This document shows, piece after piece, positions 20,656-29,203 of a DNA stretch of 64,000 nt. Origin of the DNA: Petrimonas sp. IBARAKI (GTDB lineage Bacteria; Bacteroidota; Bacteroidia; Bacteroidales; Dysgonomonadaceae); the NCBI GenBank assembly GCA_002356435.2, contig AP018040.2, forward strand, positions 3,348,001-3,412,000, given 5' to 3'. The notes under the pieces are model-generated. The model had not been told where the DNA came from. It made no database searches and saw nothing but the letters and a program-made list of their open reading frames with translations. Both the position numbers and the translations under genes were made by a program. Numbering within the stretch: position 1 is the stretch's first letter; every line of letters begins with the position of its first letter.

Positions 20656-22176
20656 TTATTCCCATTCAATGGTTGCCGGCGGTTTCGATGAGATATCGTA
20701 TACCACGCGGTTTACCCCTTTGACCTTATTGATAATCTCGCTCGACACTTTTGCCAGAAACTCGTAAGGCAGATGTGCCCAATCCGCTGTCATGGCGTCA
20801 GTGGAAGTTACAGCACGCAAAGCAATGGTATTTTCGTAAGTGCGTTCGTCACCCATTACGCCCACCGATTGTACCGGTAAAAGGATTGCTCCTGCCTGCC
20901 AAACCTTGTCGTACAACCCTGCTGCACGGAGGTTCGAAACAAAAATGTCATCGGCGTCCTGTGCTATGCGTACTTTTTCCGGCGTGATGTCGCCCAGGAT
21001 CCGGATACCCAGTCCCGGACCGGGGAAAGGATGGCGATAAATAAGATGCGGTTTCATTCCAAGTTCCAGACCGATTTTCCGCACTTCGTCCTTAAAAAGT
21101 AATTTCAACGGCTCGCACAGTTTCAGGTTCATTTTCTCGGGAAGCCCACCTACGTTGTGATGGCTTTTGATAACGGTTCCCGTAATGGAAAGCGACTCGA
21201 TGATATCGGGATAAATGGTCCCCTGCGCCAACCACTTTATGGCGGTAAGTTTATGCGCTTCTTCGTCGAAGACATCTATAAATCCCTTGCCGATGATTTT
21301 ACGTTTGCGCTCGGGGTCAGTTACTCCGGCAAGTTCCTTGTAAAAGCGTTCTCGGGCATCTACACCGATGACGTTCAGTCCGAGATGTTCGTAATTTTCG
21401 AGAACGGTTTCAAACTCATTTTTACGCAGCAATCCATGATTTACGAAAATACAGGTCAGGTTCTTTCCAATGGCTTTGTTCAGTAAAACGGCTACAACGG
21501 AAGAATCCACACCTCCGGAAAGGGCCAAAATCACCTTATCGTCTCCCAGTGTTTCTTTCAGATCAGCTACTGTCGCCTCAATGAACGATGCAGGCGTCCA
21601 GTCTTTCCGGCATCCGCAGATCGCCAGAAAATTATCCAGTAGCTTGTTACCTTGTTCCGTATGGAAGACTTCCGGGTGAAACTGCACTCCCCATGTAGGC
21701 TCATCCTTCACTTTGTAGGCAGCGATTTCCACCTCTTCGGTGGAAGCAATAACCGAGAAATTATCGGGAATCCGCACGATCGTATCCCCGTGAGACATCC
21801 ATACTTGCGATTGTTGCGGGAGGTTCCCCAAAAGCAGGTCACCTGTTTCTTTCACGCTCAGATGGGCCCTCCCGTATTCGCGCGAATCGCTCTTGTCGAC
21901 CGTACCGCCCGATGATTGTGCTATCCACTGGGCACCGTAACAAATTCCCAGTACCGGATAATTACGCCGTATTTCATGGAGATCGGTTTTAAAAGCATTG
22001 TCGTCGTTGACCGAAAACGGGCTTCCGGAGAGAATTACTCCTTTTACCGATCTATCTCCGAAAGGGAATTTGTTGAAGGGTACTATTTCGCAATAAGTAT
22101 TCAGCTCGCGTACACGGCGGCCGATGAGCTGAGTTGTCTGAGAACCGAAATCGAGAATGATTATTTTTTCGTGCAT
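20656..22176 (-). CDS. guaA: GMP synthase (glutamine-hydrolysing)
   Basis: GuaA converts XMP to GMP using ATP and glutamine ammonia, the last step of guanine nucleotide synthesis. The 506-residue product holds both halves: the class I glutamine amidotransferase with nucleophile Cys 79 in LGICYGAQ and the His/Glu pair in QFHPEV (167, 169), then the ATP pyrophosphatase with the P-loop LSGGVDSS at about 219-226. The C-terminal dimerisation domain includes [12 protein letters not shown] and the terminal [10 protein letters not shown], a near-universal ending. The start [13 protein letters not shown] is standard. A -7 box lies about 90 bases upstream at 22265-22272. It is divergent from the TPR/PD40 gene. 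Confidence 0.98.
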   Translation of the reverse strand: MHEKIIILDFGSQTTQLIGRRVRELNTYCEIVPFNKFPFGDRSVKGVILSGSPFSVNDDNAFKTDLHEIRRNYPVLGICYGAQWIAQSSGGTVDKSDSREYGRAHLSVKETGDLLLGNLPQQSQVWMSHGDTIVRIPDNFSVIASTEEVEIAAYKVKDEPTWGVQFHPEVFHTEQGNKLLDNFLAICGCRKDWTPASFIEATVADLKETLGDDKVILALSGGVDSSVVAVLLNKAIGKNLTCIFVNHGLLRKNEFETVLENYEHLGLNVIGVDARERFYKELAGVTDPERKRKIIGKGFIDVFDEEAHKLTAIKWLAQGTIYPDIIESLSITGTVIKSHHNVGGLPEKMNLKLCEPLKLLFKDEVRKIGLELGMKPHLIYRHPFPGPGLGIRILGDITPEKVRIAQDADDIFVSNLRAAGLYDKVWQAGAILLPVQSVGVMGDERTYENTIALRAVTSTDAMTADWAHLPYEFLAKVSSEIINKVKGVNRVVYDISSKPPATIEWE

Positions 22177-22193
22177 ATATTTTTGAAGAAGTT

Positions 22194-22216
22194 AGAAATT
22201 AGAAGCCAGAAATTAG
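22194..22216. repeat. Short direct repeat (AGAAATTAG twice, 14-bp period)
   Basis: Copies at 22194-22202 and 22208-22216 in the guaA leader. It resembles the simple intergenic repeats often seen in Bacteroidetes; a similar arrangement occurs at 24358-24381. Confidence 0.45.
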
Positions 22217-22264
22217 CATGAACACACAAGCAACAGCGGCGCGTTGTTTGTATTTTTTGCAGTG

Positions 22265-22272
22265 CAAAGATA
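22265..22272 (-). promoter_or_regulatory. Bacteroidetes -7 box for guaA
   Basis: Read on the minus strand this is TATCTTTG, exact consensus. It gives guaA a leader of roughly 80 bases. No clear -33 TTTG at standard spacing. Confidence 0.55.
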
Positions 22273-22362
22273 CGAAAAGTATGGAAAAAAATAGCATGAC
22301 GTATGGTATAAGCATCGGATAGATAAATTAACAAAAGAAGATCATTTTACAAATTATTTTCC

Positions 22363-22370
22363 TATCTTTG
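22363..22370 (+). promoter_or_regulatory. Bacteroidetes -7 box for the TPR/PD40 gene
   Basis: TATCTTTG, exact consensus, 30 bases before the ATG at 22401. It faces the guaA promoter, so the 224-base gap carries divergent promoters. Confidence 0.6.
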
Positions 22371-22400
22371 AATCTTTGAAGATCATATTTCAGACTGATA

Positions 22401-23819
22401 ATGAAAGTACACCACCAATTATTTGCATTCATTCTTTTAATCATTCCCGTTTTATCGATGGGCCAATCGGTTGATGATGCGAAAAAATGGTACCTGGAAG
22501 GGGACTTTACGCAAGCAAAACCTGTTTTTGAAGCTGAATACCGGGTTAATCCCAACAATGCCCAGCTTAATCTATGGCTTGGTGTAATATCGCTTGCTGA
22601 AAGCGATTATCAAAAAGCCCAGCAATACCTTGAGTTTGCTTCGCTAAAAAATATTCAGGAGTCGTACCTACAACTGGGGCAGCTTTACACTAAAATGTAC
22701 CGGTTTGCCGACGCTGAAAAGGAATTCACCCGATACGAAAAAGCCAACCGGAGAAATAAGCAAGCGCTTGCATTACTCAACCCTCACAAAGAATATGCCG
22801 ATAAGCTGAAACGACTGATAAACCGCACTGAGGATGTTCAGATCATTGACAGCATAGTTGTCCCTAAATCCGATTTTCTCTCGGTTTATAAACTGAGTGC
22901 ATCTGCCGGATCGCTGCAGCCGGTAAGTGGTTTTTTCCGGGATCAACCCAACAACAATCAGGTGCTTTTCCTCAACGAACGTCAGGATAAGATCTACTAT
23001 CCGCAAGACGATTCGATTTCGGGAAGTAACCTCTATACCATGGAAAAACTACTGGACAGCTTCGGCAATGAGAAACGGTTATCGGAATCGATCAATCAAG
23101 AGGGGAATCAGGCTTACCCGTTTGTTATGCCCGATGGCCTTACCATTTATTTCTCCTCCACCGGGCACGGTTCATTGGGTGGGTATGATCTGTTTGTTAC
23201 CCGATATAACCTGGCCACAAACTCGTACCTAACCCCTAATCAGCTGAACATGCCGTTTAACTCCCCCTTCAACGACTACATGATGGCTATCGATGAAGAA
23301 AAAGGTATCGGCTGGTTCGCCAGCGACCGGTTTCAACCGAAAGACTCCGTTTGTGTTTATACGTTTGTTCCCTCTCCTGAAGTTGTGCTGCTGGAGAATG
23401 AAGATGCGTCTTACCTGGCAAACCGGGCAAGGATATCCTCCATAAAGGAATCCTGGAAACCAGATATTGACTATTCAGCCTTGCTGCAACGTTCACACAA
23501 AACAACTGCTCCACAAAAGACTACGCAAAAAAAAGATTTTACGTTTGTTATTAACGACGAAAAAACCTACTATACGTTGACAGATTTTAAAAATGCAACG
23601 GCTAGGTCGCTCTTTTCTCAAGCCATCAACTTGAAGACCAGACTGAATCAACAGGAAAAGGACCTATCGGAAAAACGCCGGCAAATTGCAGGAAGTTCCA
23701 ACTCATCTGCACTATCGGCGTCCATATTAAATCTTGAAAAGGAAACCGAAAATCTATTCAGAGAGATTGAATCGCTGGAATTACGGGCGCGCAATGAAGA
23801 GATCAGAAACAGTTTTTAA
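22401..23819 (+). CDS. Exported TPR and PD40 (WD40-like) repeat protein
   Basis: The 472-residue product begins with a signal peptide (MKVHHQLFAFILLIIPVLSMGQ, cleavage near 22). Residues about 24-135 form three or so tetratricopeptide-like helical pairs (AKKWYLEGDFTQAKPVFEAE, LGVISLAESDYQKAQQYLE, LGQLYTKMYRFADAEKEF). Residues about 190-300 contain PD40/WD40-like strands, with the telling AYPFVMPDGLTIYFSSTGHG followed by SLGGYDLFVTRYN. The end (about 405-472) is a charged coiled coil. This TPR-PD40 layout is common in Bacteroidetes periplasmic or outer-membrane-associated proteins, some with OmpA domains; no OmpA domain is present here. The role is unknown; a scaffold in the envelope is the best inference. 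nfeD follows 11 bases later. Confidence 0.75.
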   Translation: MKVHHQLFAFILLIIPVLSMGQSVDDAKKWYLEGDFTQAKPVFEAEYRVNPNNAQLNLWLGVISLAESDYQKAQQYLEFASLKNIQESYLQLGQLYTKMYRFADAEKEFTRYEKANRRNKQALALLNPHKEYADKLKRLINRTEDVQIIDSIVVPKSDFLSVYKLSASAGSLQPVSGFFRDQPNNNQVLFLNERQDKIYYPQDDSISGSNLYTMEKLLDSFGNEKRLSESINQEGNQAYPFVMPDGLTIYFSSTGHGSLGGYDLFVTRYNLATNSYLTPNQLNMPFNSPFNDYMMAIDEEKGIGWFASDRFQPKDSVCVYTFVPSPEVVLLENEDASYLANRARISSIKESWKPDIDYSALLQRSHKTTAPQKTTQKKDFTFVINDEKTYYTLTDFKNATARSLFSQAINLKTRLNQQEKDLSEKRRQIAGSSNSSALSASILNLEKETENLFREIESLELRARNEEIRNSF

Positions 23820-23830
23820 TTCTTTACATC

Positions 23831-24322
23831 ATGACTTTCAATGTAATCATTGTTGCCGTTTTAATCGTTCTGGGAATTTTACTACTTCTCATTGAGTTTT
23901 TTCTGTTACCGGGTATCAGTATTGCCGGAGTAGGCGGCGCTATTTTTATGGTAGGCGGCGTGATCTACTCCTACATCTACCTAGGTTCTACAGCCGGCAA
24001 CATTACACTGGCCCTTTCGTTAATTTTGCTTGCACTGGCATTTGTGTGGCTGCTAAAATCCAAATCACTGCAAAAGATAGCGCTTACTGCCGACATTCGT
24101 GAAACGGTGGACAACAGCGACCTGAAAAGCCTTCAGCCTGGTGATACCGGAATAACGGTTTCCCGGTTGAATCCTATCGGAAAGGTGATGATAAACGAAG
24201 TAACTGTTGAAGGGAAATCCTTCGATGGGGAACTTATTGATGAAGATACAGAAATAGAAGTTGTACGGGTAGAATCGTATAATGTGACGGTTAAAAAGAG
24301 AGAACAAGAAGCAAAGATATAA
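23831..24322 (+). CDS. NfeD-like membrane protein
   Basis: A 163-residue member of the short NfeD family, partners of flotillin-like proteins. The first ~75 residues give two or three membrane segments (VIIVAVLIVLGILLLLIEFF, then ISIAGVGGAIFMVGGVIYSY, then a third near 58-75), and the C-terminal ~65 residues form an OB-fold-like soluble domain (LQPGDTGITVSRLNPIGKVM, with GKVMINEVTVEGKSFDGELI). It lacks the ClpP-like protease domain of long NfeD proteins. floA follows 77 bases downstream, the canonical nfeD-floA pairing, which supports a role in membrane microdomain organisation. Confidence 0.88.
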   Translation: MTFNVIIVAVLIVLGILLLLIEFFLLPGISIAGVGGAIFMVGGVIYSYIYLGSTAGNITLALSLILLALAFVWLLKSKSLQKIALTADIRETVDNSDLKSLQPGDTGITVSRLNPIGKVMINEVTVEGKSFDGELIDEDTEIEVVRVESYNVTVKKREQEAKI

Positions 24323-24357
24323 GACAGAAGGCTCTCAGATACTCAAACAAGAACGTC

Positions 24358-24381
24358 GAACTTTAAATATTGAACTTTAAA
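24358..24381. repeat. Short direct repeat (GAACTTTAAA twice, 14-bp period)
   Basis: Copies at 24358-24367 and 24372-24381 in the nfeD-floA gap. Same period as the unrelated pair at 22194-22216. Confidence 0.45.
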
Positions 24382-24399
24382 CACCAAATAAATTAAATT

Positions 24400-25392
24400 A
24401 TGGAATTATCTTTTCCTCTGATTATTGGGATTGCATTAATTGTAATTTTCGTACTGATTTTTTTCCACTATGTGCCTTTCTTTTTGTGGATTAACGCTCT
24501 CTCGGCAAACGTCCGAATATCGCTTGTCCAGTTGTTCTTGATGCGTTTACGCCGGGTTCCGCCTCACACCATCGTCTACGCGATGATTGAAGCGCACAAG
24601 GCCGGATTGAAAAACGTTACCCGGGACAACCTGGAAGCGCATTACCTGGCCGGAGGGCACGTGGAACAAGTTGTCCATGCGCTTGTTTCGGCATCAAAAG
24701 CCAACATCGAACTGCCTTTTCAGATGGCCACAGCCATTGACCTCGCAGGCCGTGACGTACTGGAAGCCGTAAGGATGTCGGTAAACCCCAAGGTTATTGA
24801 CACACCGCCGGTTTCGGCAGTAGCCATCGATGGTATTCAACTAATTGCCAAAGCGCGCGTTACGGTCCGGGCCAACATCAAGCAATTGGTGGGTGGTGCC
24901 GGTGAAGAGACCATCCTTGCCCGCGTTGGTGAAGGAATTGTATCCTCTATCGGTTCGGCAGCTTCGCACAAATCGGTGCTCGAAAACCCCGACTCCATTT
25001 CGAAACTTGTGTTAAGAAAAGGATTGGATGCCGGGACTGCATTCGAAATTCTCTCTATTGATATTGCTGATATCGATATAGGTAAAAATATCGGTGCCGT
25101 CCTGCAAATGGATCAGGCACAAGCCGACAAGAACATCGCCCAGGCCCGCGCCGAAGAGCGCCGCGCCATGGCTATCGCCCTTGAACAGGAGATGAAAGCC
25201 AAGGCCCAGGAAGCCCGTGCGAAGGTAATTGAAGCCGAAGCTGAAGTACCCAAGGCAATGGCCGAAGCGTTCCGCAGTGGCAATATGGGCATTATGGATT
25301 TCTACCGGATGAAGAACATCCAGTCGGATACCGATATGCGCGATGCGATTGCCAAGCCTCAAGGCGGAGCGAAAGAAGAGAGTTCGAAATAA
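24400..25392 (+). CDS. floA: Flotillin-like protein FloA
   Basis: FloA proteins (UPF0365) sit in the inner membrane and organise functional membrane microdomains. The 330 residues match the family length. An N-terminal hairpin/membrane segment ([20 protein letters not shown], about 7-26) is followed by the SPFH-like core with family runs LIEAHKAG-type (here [13 protein letters not shown]), [20 protein letters not shown] and [20 protein letters not shown]. The C-terminal coiled coil is Ala/Glu/Gln rich ([20 protein letters not shown] and [20 protein letters not shown]), and the tail [20 protein letters not shown] is almost diagnostic. It follows nfeD, as expected. Confidence 0.95.
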   Translation: MELSFPLIIGIALIVIFVLIFFHYVPFFLWINALSANVRISLVQLFLMRLRRVPPHTIVYAMIEAHKAGLKNVTRDNLEAHYLAGGHVEQVVHALVSASKANIELPFQMATAIDLAGRDVLEAVRMSVNPKVIDTPPVSAVAIDGIQLIAKARVTVRANIKQLVGGAGEETILARVGEGIVSSIGSAASHKSVLENPDSISKLVLRKGLDAGTAFEILSIDIADIDIGKNIGAVLQMDQAQADKNIAQARAEERRAMAIALEQEMKAKAQEARAKVIEAEAEVPKAMAEAFRSGNMGIMDFYRMKNIQSDTDMRDAIAKPQGGAKEESSK

Positions 25393-25432
25393 ATAGAGAA
25401 CGAAAGTAAAGAAGTCTTAAACCATTACTTTT

Positions 25433-26299
25433 ATGAGAATAATCCCTAATTCGGAATTTATTGTCAATCCCGATGGCAGTGTATTTCATCTTCACATCAG
25501 GCCCGAGCAACTGTCGGACAAGATCGTGATGATGGGTGACCCTGACCGCGTAACACTGACCGCTTCCTTTTTCGACAGTATCGAGTGCGATGTGCGCAGC
25601 AGGGAATTCCACACGGTTACAGGCATGTACAAGGGGAAACGTCTTACCGCACTCTCGCACGGCATCGGAACCGATAACATTGATATTGTTGTAACAGAGC
25701 TGGATGCTTTGGCCAATATTGATTTTCATACCCGAACGGTAAAACCGGAGTTTAGGCAATTGACCATGATCCGCGTGGGAACATCGGGCGGCATGCAACC
25801 GCACTGCCCTATCGGATCGTATGTGGTCTCCGAAAAATCGATCGGTTTTGACGGGTTGCTTCACTATTATGCCCATTCGCAGGATGTACGGGAAGAAGAT
25901 TTTGAAGAAGCCTTTCAGAAACAGGTAAACTGGTCACCCTACCACTGTTCGCCCTATGTGGTGAGTGCCGACGAAGAGCTGGTGGAACGCATCGGATACG
26001 ACATGATTCGCGGAGTAACCATTTCCGCCATCGGCTTCTATGGCCCACAAGGCAGACACGTGAGGCTGCCCCTTGCTGATCCTGAGTTGAATGCAAAAAT
26101 CGAGTCGTTCCGTTACAGCCATTACTCCATCACCAATTACGAGATGGAAAGTTCGGCCATCGCAGGCTTGGGTAAAATGATGGGCCACAAATGCATGACC
26201 GTTTGCGCCATCATTGCCAACCGGGTAGCCCTGGAATCGAATGCTGACTACAAAGGATCGATCGAGGATCTAATAAAAGTTGTACTGGAAAGGATATAA
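25433..26299 (+). CDS. Nucleoside phosphorylase (uridine phosphorylase-like)
   Basis: A 288-residue member of the PNP/UDP phosphorylase superfamily, which split nucleosides with phosphate to base and ribose-1-phosphate. The phosphate loop is the MGDPDRV variant of the common PGDPxR (about 35-41), the second phosphate region is RVGTSGGMQ (near 121-129), and the nucleoside/ribose contact motif is NYEMESSAI (near 234-242), which contains the Met-Glu pair. The sequence MKLS-type signal is absent, so it is cytoplasmic. The motif set favours uridine phosphorylase over hexameric purine enzymes, but the exact base is not certain. The gene follows floA by 40 bases and precedes the M16 protease; no functional link is evident. 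Confidence 0.87.
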   Translation: MRIIPNSEFIVNPDGSVFHLHIRPEQLSDKIVMMGDPDRVTLTASFFDSIECDVRSREFHTVTGMYKGKRLTALSHGIGTDNIDIVVTELDALANIDFHTRTVKPEFRQLTMIRVGTSGGMQPHCPIGSYVVSEKSIGFDGLLHYYAHSQDVREEDFEEAFQKQVNWSPYHCSPYVVSADEELVERIGYDMIRGVTISAIGFYGPQGRHVRLPLADPELNAKIESFRYSHYSITNYEMESSAIAGLGKMMGHKCMTVCAIIANRVALESNADYKGSIEDLIKVVLERI

Positions 26300-26343
26300 C
26301 TATCTACGATTGAACAAACCACCTATTTAATTAACAATCAACA

Positions 26344-29142
26344 ATGAAAAAAATTTTATTATTGTCGTTGGTGTTGCTGGGGATAACAGCAACGGCGCAA
26401 CAGAATCCACCTCAGCCTATCGATCCGAATGTTCGGAAAGGCATATTGGAAAACGGGTTAACTTACTACATCCGTCAGAATAAACTACCTGAAAACCGGG
26501 CCGATTTCTACATCGCTCAAAAAGTAGGGTCAATGCAGGAAGAAGACAATCAGTCGGGACTGGCGCATTTTCTGGAGCACATGGCATTTAACGGAACAAA
26601 AAATTATCCGGGCAAGGATATGCTCAATTACCTACAAGATAACGGAATTAAATTCGGAACAAACATCAACGCATATACCTCGCTTGATGAAACCGTCTAT
26701 TTTTTGACCGACGTCCCCACCACCCATGAAAACCTGGTGGACTCGGTGCTTCTCGTCCTTCACGACTGGTCGAATGGCATTTTGCTGGAGGACGAAGAGT
26801 TGGAAAAAGAACGCGGTGTTATTCGTGAAGAATGGCGTACCGGCGGCGGGGCACAATTCCGGTTGTGGAAAAAGATGCTTCCCGTAATGTATAAAGACAG
26901 CAAATACGCCAATCGCTTGCCTATTGGGAGTATTGATGTTATCAACAACTTCAAGCCCGAAGAAATCCGCGCGTACTACAAAAAGTGGTACCGCCCCGAT
27001 TTACAGGGAATCATCGTTGTGGGTGATTTCGACCTCGACAATATGGAAACCAAAGTAAAGGAACTTTTCAACAAGATACCGGCTCAGGAAAATCCCGCTA
27101 CCCGCGAATATTTTCCTGTCCCCGATAACGATACGCCCATCGTTTCCATCGCCACCGACCCGGAAGCGACACGTACACAACTGATGGTTTTTTACAAACA
27201 CGAACCCATACCCAACGAAATTAAACTGTCGCAGGCCGGCCTGGTTTTAAATTACATCAAATCGGCTGCAGCTACCATGATCAATGAGCGGTTCCAGGAG
27301 ATGGTTCAAAAACCGAATGCTCCGTTTACCTCTGCTTATGCTTACGACGACGAATATTTTGTAGCCAAGACCAAAGATGCCTGGACGGTTGTTGGAGGCT
27401 CTGCGGATGACAAGATCAAAGACGCAATAGCCGCCATGATTCGCGAAACGGAACGTGTGAGACGCTTCGGTTTCACCGCTTCGGAATATGAACGTGCCCG
27501 TACCAATATCCTGAAACAATACGAAAACGGATATAACAACCGCGATAAAGAGAGGAACAGCCGCTATTCGCAAGAGTACGTAAGCAGCTTCATCAACAGC
27601 GAACCTATCCCCGGTATTGAGTACGAGTACAACATGATGAACATGATAGCTCCCAACATTCCGGTTGAGGCTATCAACCAAACTATCGCGCAGCTTATCG
27701 GCGATAAAAACATGGTCATCTCTGTATCAGGTCCTGAAAAGGAAGGGTTGGTTTATCCAACGGAGGACGAACTTGTTGCGGCAATCAACAACGTGAAGAG
27801 TGAAAAGATTGAAGCCTACGTAGAAGAAGTATCCAACGAACCGCTTATCGCGACGCCTCCCACACCCGGAAAGATCGCACTAGTGGAAAAAAATGAAGCG
27901 CTGGACGCAACGGTCTGGACGCTTCAGAATGGCATGAAAGTAATCCTGAAAACTACCGATTTTAAGGACGACCAGATTGTCATGACCGGATCCAGTACCG
28001 GCGGATATTCACAATATGCCGTACAGGATCCGATCAACGCAAGAATGATGAACAACATCATCACGTTGGGGGGGGTAGGTAATTTCAGTGCCACTCATCT
28101 GACAAAAGCGCTTGCCGGAAAAACGGCATCGGCCCGGCCAGGTGTTTCGCTTACCACACAAGATTTCAACGGTTCGTCTTCCATAAAGGATTTTGAGACC
28201 ATGCTTCAACTGGTATATCTCTATTTCACAGCTCCCCGAAGCGACGACGATGCCTTCCAATCGTTTATTCAACGCATGGAAACACAGTTGAAAAATCAGG
28301 AAGCCGAACCGATGGTGGCCTTCAGTGATGCAGCGACGAAAGCTCTTTATGGCGACAATCCGCTGACAAAACGCACCAAAGTGGAGGACTTGGCAGGGAT
28401 AGATTACAAACGCATCATGGAAATGTACAAACAACTGTTCCGTAATCCCGGCAGTTTTGTTTTCACGTTTGTCGGTAATATCGATGAGGCAAAGGTGAAA
28501 CCTGTTATCGAGCAATACCTCGCTTCGCTTCCGGGAAAAGCCGTGAAAGGTGAATTTATCCATGTACCGATGGATTACCTGAAAGGAAAGTCGGAAAACA
28601 TCTTCCAACGTGAAATGCAAAATCCCAAAGCATCGGTATTCATTGCTTCCACAGGAAACATGGAACGTAGCCAGAAGAATACCCTGCTGATGAGTATTTT
28701 TGACCAGATTCTTGACATCGTTTACACCGAAAAAATCCGTGAAGATGAAGGAGGAACTTATGGCGTTTATACACAAGGCGGCATTTCACGCTATCCGAAG
28801 GGTCAAAGTACATTGCAGATTGTTTACGATACGGACCCGACCAAAATGGAAAACCTGAATGCCATCATCCATCGCGAACTGAAATCAATAGCCGACAACG
28901 GTCCCCGCGCCGAGGATTTCAGCAAAGTGAAAGAATATATGTTGAAGCAGTACAACGAGAACCTGAAGGAAAACAGTTACTGGATGAATGTGCTCGACAC
29001 CAACTATTTTTATGGAGAAGACAATCACTCCAATTATTTAACGATATTGAATTCCATTACAGCAAACGACGTGAAAAACTTTGTGAAAGAATTCCTGTCG
29101 CAAGGCAACGAGGCTGTCGTGGTGATGTTACCGAAGGAATAA
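26344..29142 (+). CDS. Secreted M16-family zinc metalloprotease
   Basis: The 932-residue product is a pitrilysin-type (M16) peptidase exported by a Sec signal (MKKILLLSLVLLGITATAQQ, cleavage near 19). The inverted zinc motif HxxEH is HFLEH with His 75, Glu 78 and His 79, followed by MAFNGTKNYPG and the third-ligand region around LEDEELEKERGVIREEWRTG (Glu in the EKERGVI helix). The second half repeats the fold without a zinc motif, as in the family: FNGSSSIKDFETMLQLVYLYF and GTYGVYTQGGISRYPKG, the latter resembling the substrate-clamp region. Location is periplasmic. Length and domain order are normal. It converges with copA, with a perfect palindrome between them. Confidence 0.93.
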   Translation: MKKILLLSLVLLGITATAQQNPPQPIDPNVRKGILENGLTYYIRQNKLPENRADFYIAQKVGSMQEEDNQSGLAHFLEHMAFNGTKNYPGKDMLNYLQDNGIKFGTNINAYTSLDETVYFLTDVPTTHENLVDSVLLVLHDWSNGILLEDEELEKERGVIREEWRTGGGAQFRLWKKMLPVMYKDSKYANRLPIGSIDVINNFKPEEIRAYYKKWYRPDLQGIIVVGDFDLDNMETKVKELFNKIPAQENPATREYFPVPDNDTPIVSIATDPEATRTQLMVFYKHEPIPNEIKLSQAGLVLNYIKSAAATMINERFQEMVQKPNAPFTSAYAYDDEYFVAKTKDAWTVVGGSADDKIKDAIAAMIRETERVRRFGFTASEYERARTNILKQYENGYNNRDKERNSRYSQEYVSSFINSEPIPGIEYEYNMMNMIAPNIPVEAINQTIAQLIGDKNMVISVSGPEKEGLVYPTEDELVAAINNVKSEKIEAYVEEVSNEPLIATPPTPGKIALVEKNEALDATVWTLQNGMKVILKTTDFKDDQIVMTGSSTGGYSQYAVQDPINARMMNNIITLGGVGNFSATHLTKALAGKTASARPGVSLTTQDFNGSSSIKDFETMLQLVYLYFTAPRSDDDAFQSFIQRMETQLKNQEAEPMVAFSDAATKALYGDNPLTKRTKVEDLAGIDYKRIMEMYKQLFRNPGSFVFTFVGNIDEAKVKPVIEQYLASLPGKAVKGEFIHVPMDYLKGKSENIFQREMQNPKASVFIASTGNMERSQKNTLLMSIFDQILDIVYTEKIREDEGGTYGVYTQGGISRYPKGQSTLQIVYDTDPTKMENLNAIIHRELKSIADNGPRAEDFSKVKEYMLKQYNENLKENSYWMNVLDTNYFYGEDNHSNYLTILNSITANDVKNFVKEFLSQGNEAVVVMLPKE

Positions 29143-29172
29143 TCGGGACACGAAAGCTTTGAACTTTATATG

Positions 29173-29203
29173 TGTAGAGACGGTGTGCGACACCGTCTCT
29201 ACA
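29173..29203. terminator. Perfect 14-bp palindrome, probable bidirectional terminator or dispersed repeat
   Basis: TGTAGAGACGGTGT (29173-29186), loop GCG, and ACACCGTCTCTACA (29190-29203) are exact inverted arms. A T-rich run (TTATTTTTT) follows on the plus strand, and the copA stop codon begins at the next base. It sits between convergent genes. Related-looking palindromes lie at 33383-33406 and 37382-37399. Confidence 0.7.

Noticed and set aside
28009-28776. 255-residue open frame on the minus strand inside the M16 protease gene
   Set aside because: It lies wholly within a strong, well-matched gene on the other strand and shows no family motif.
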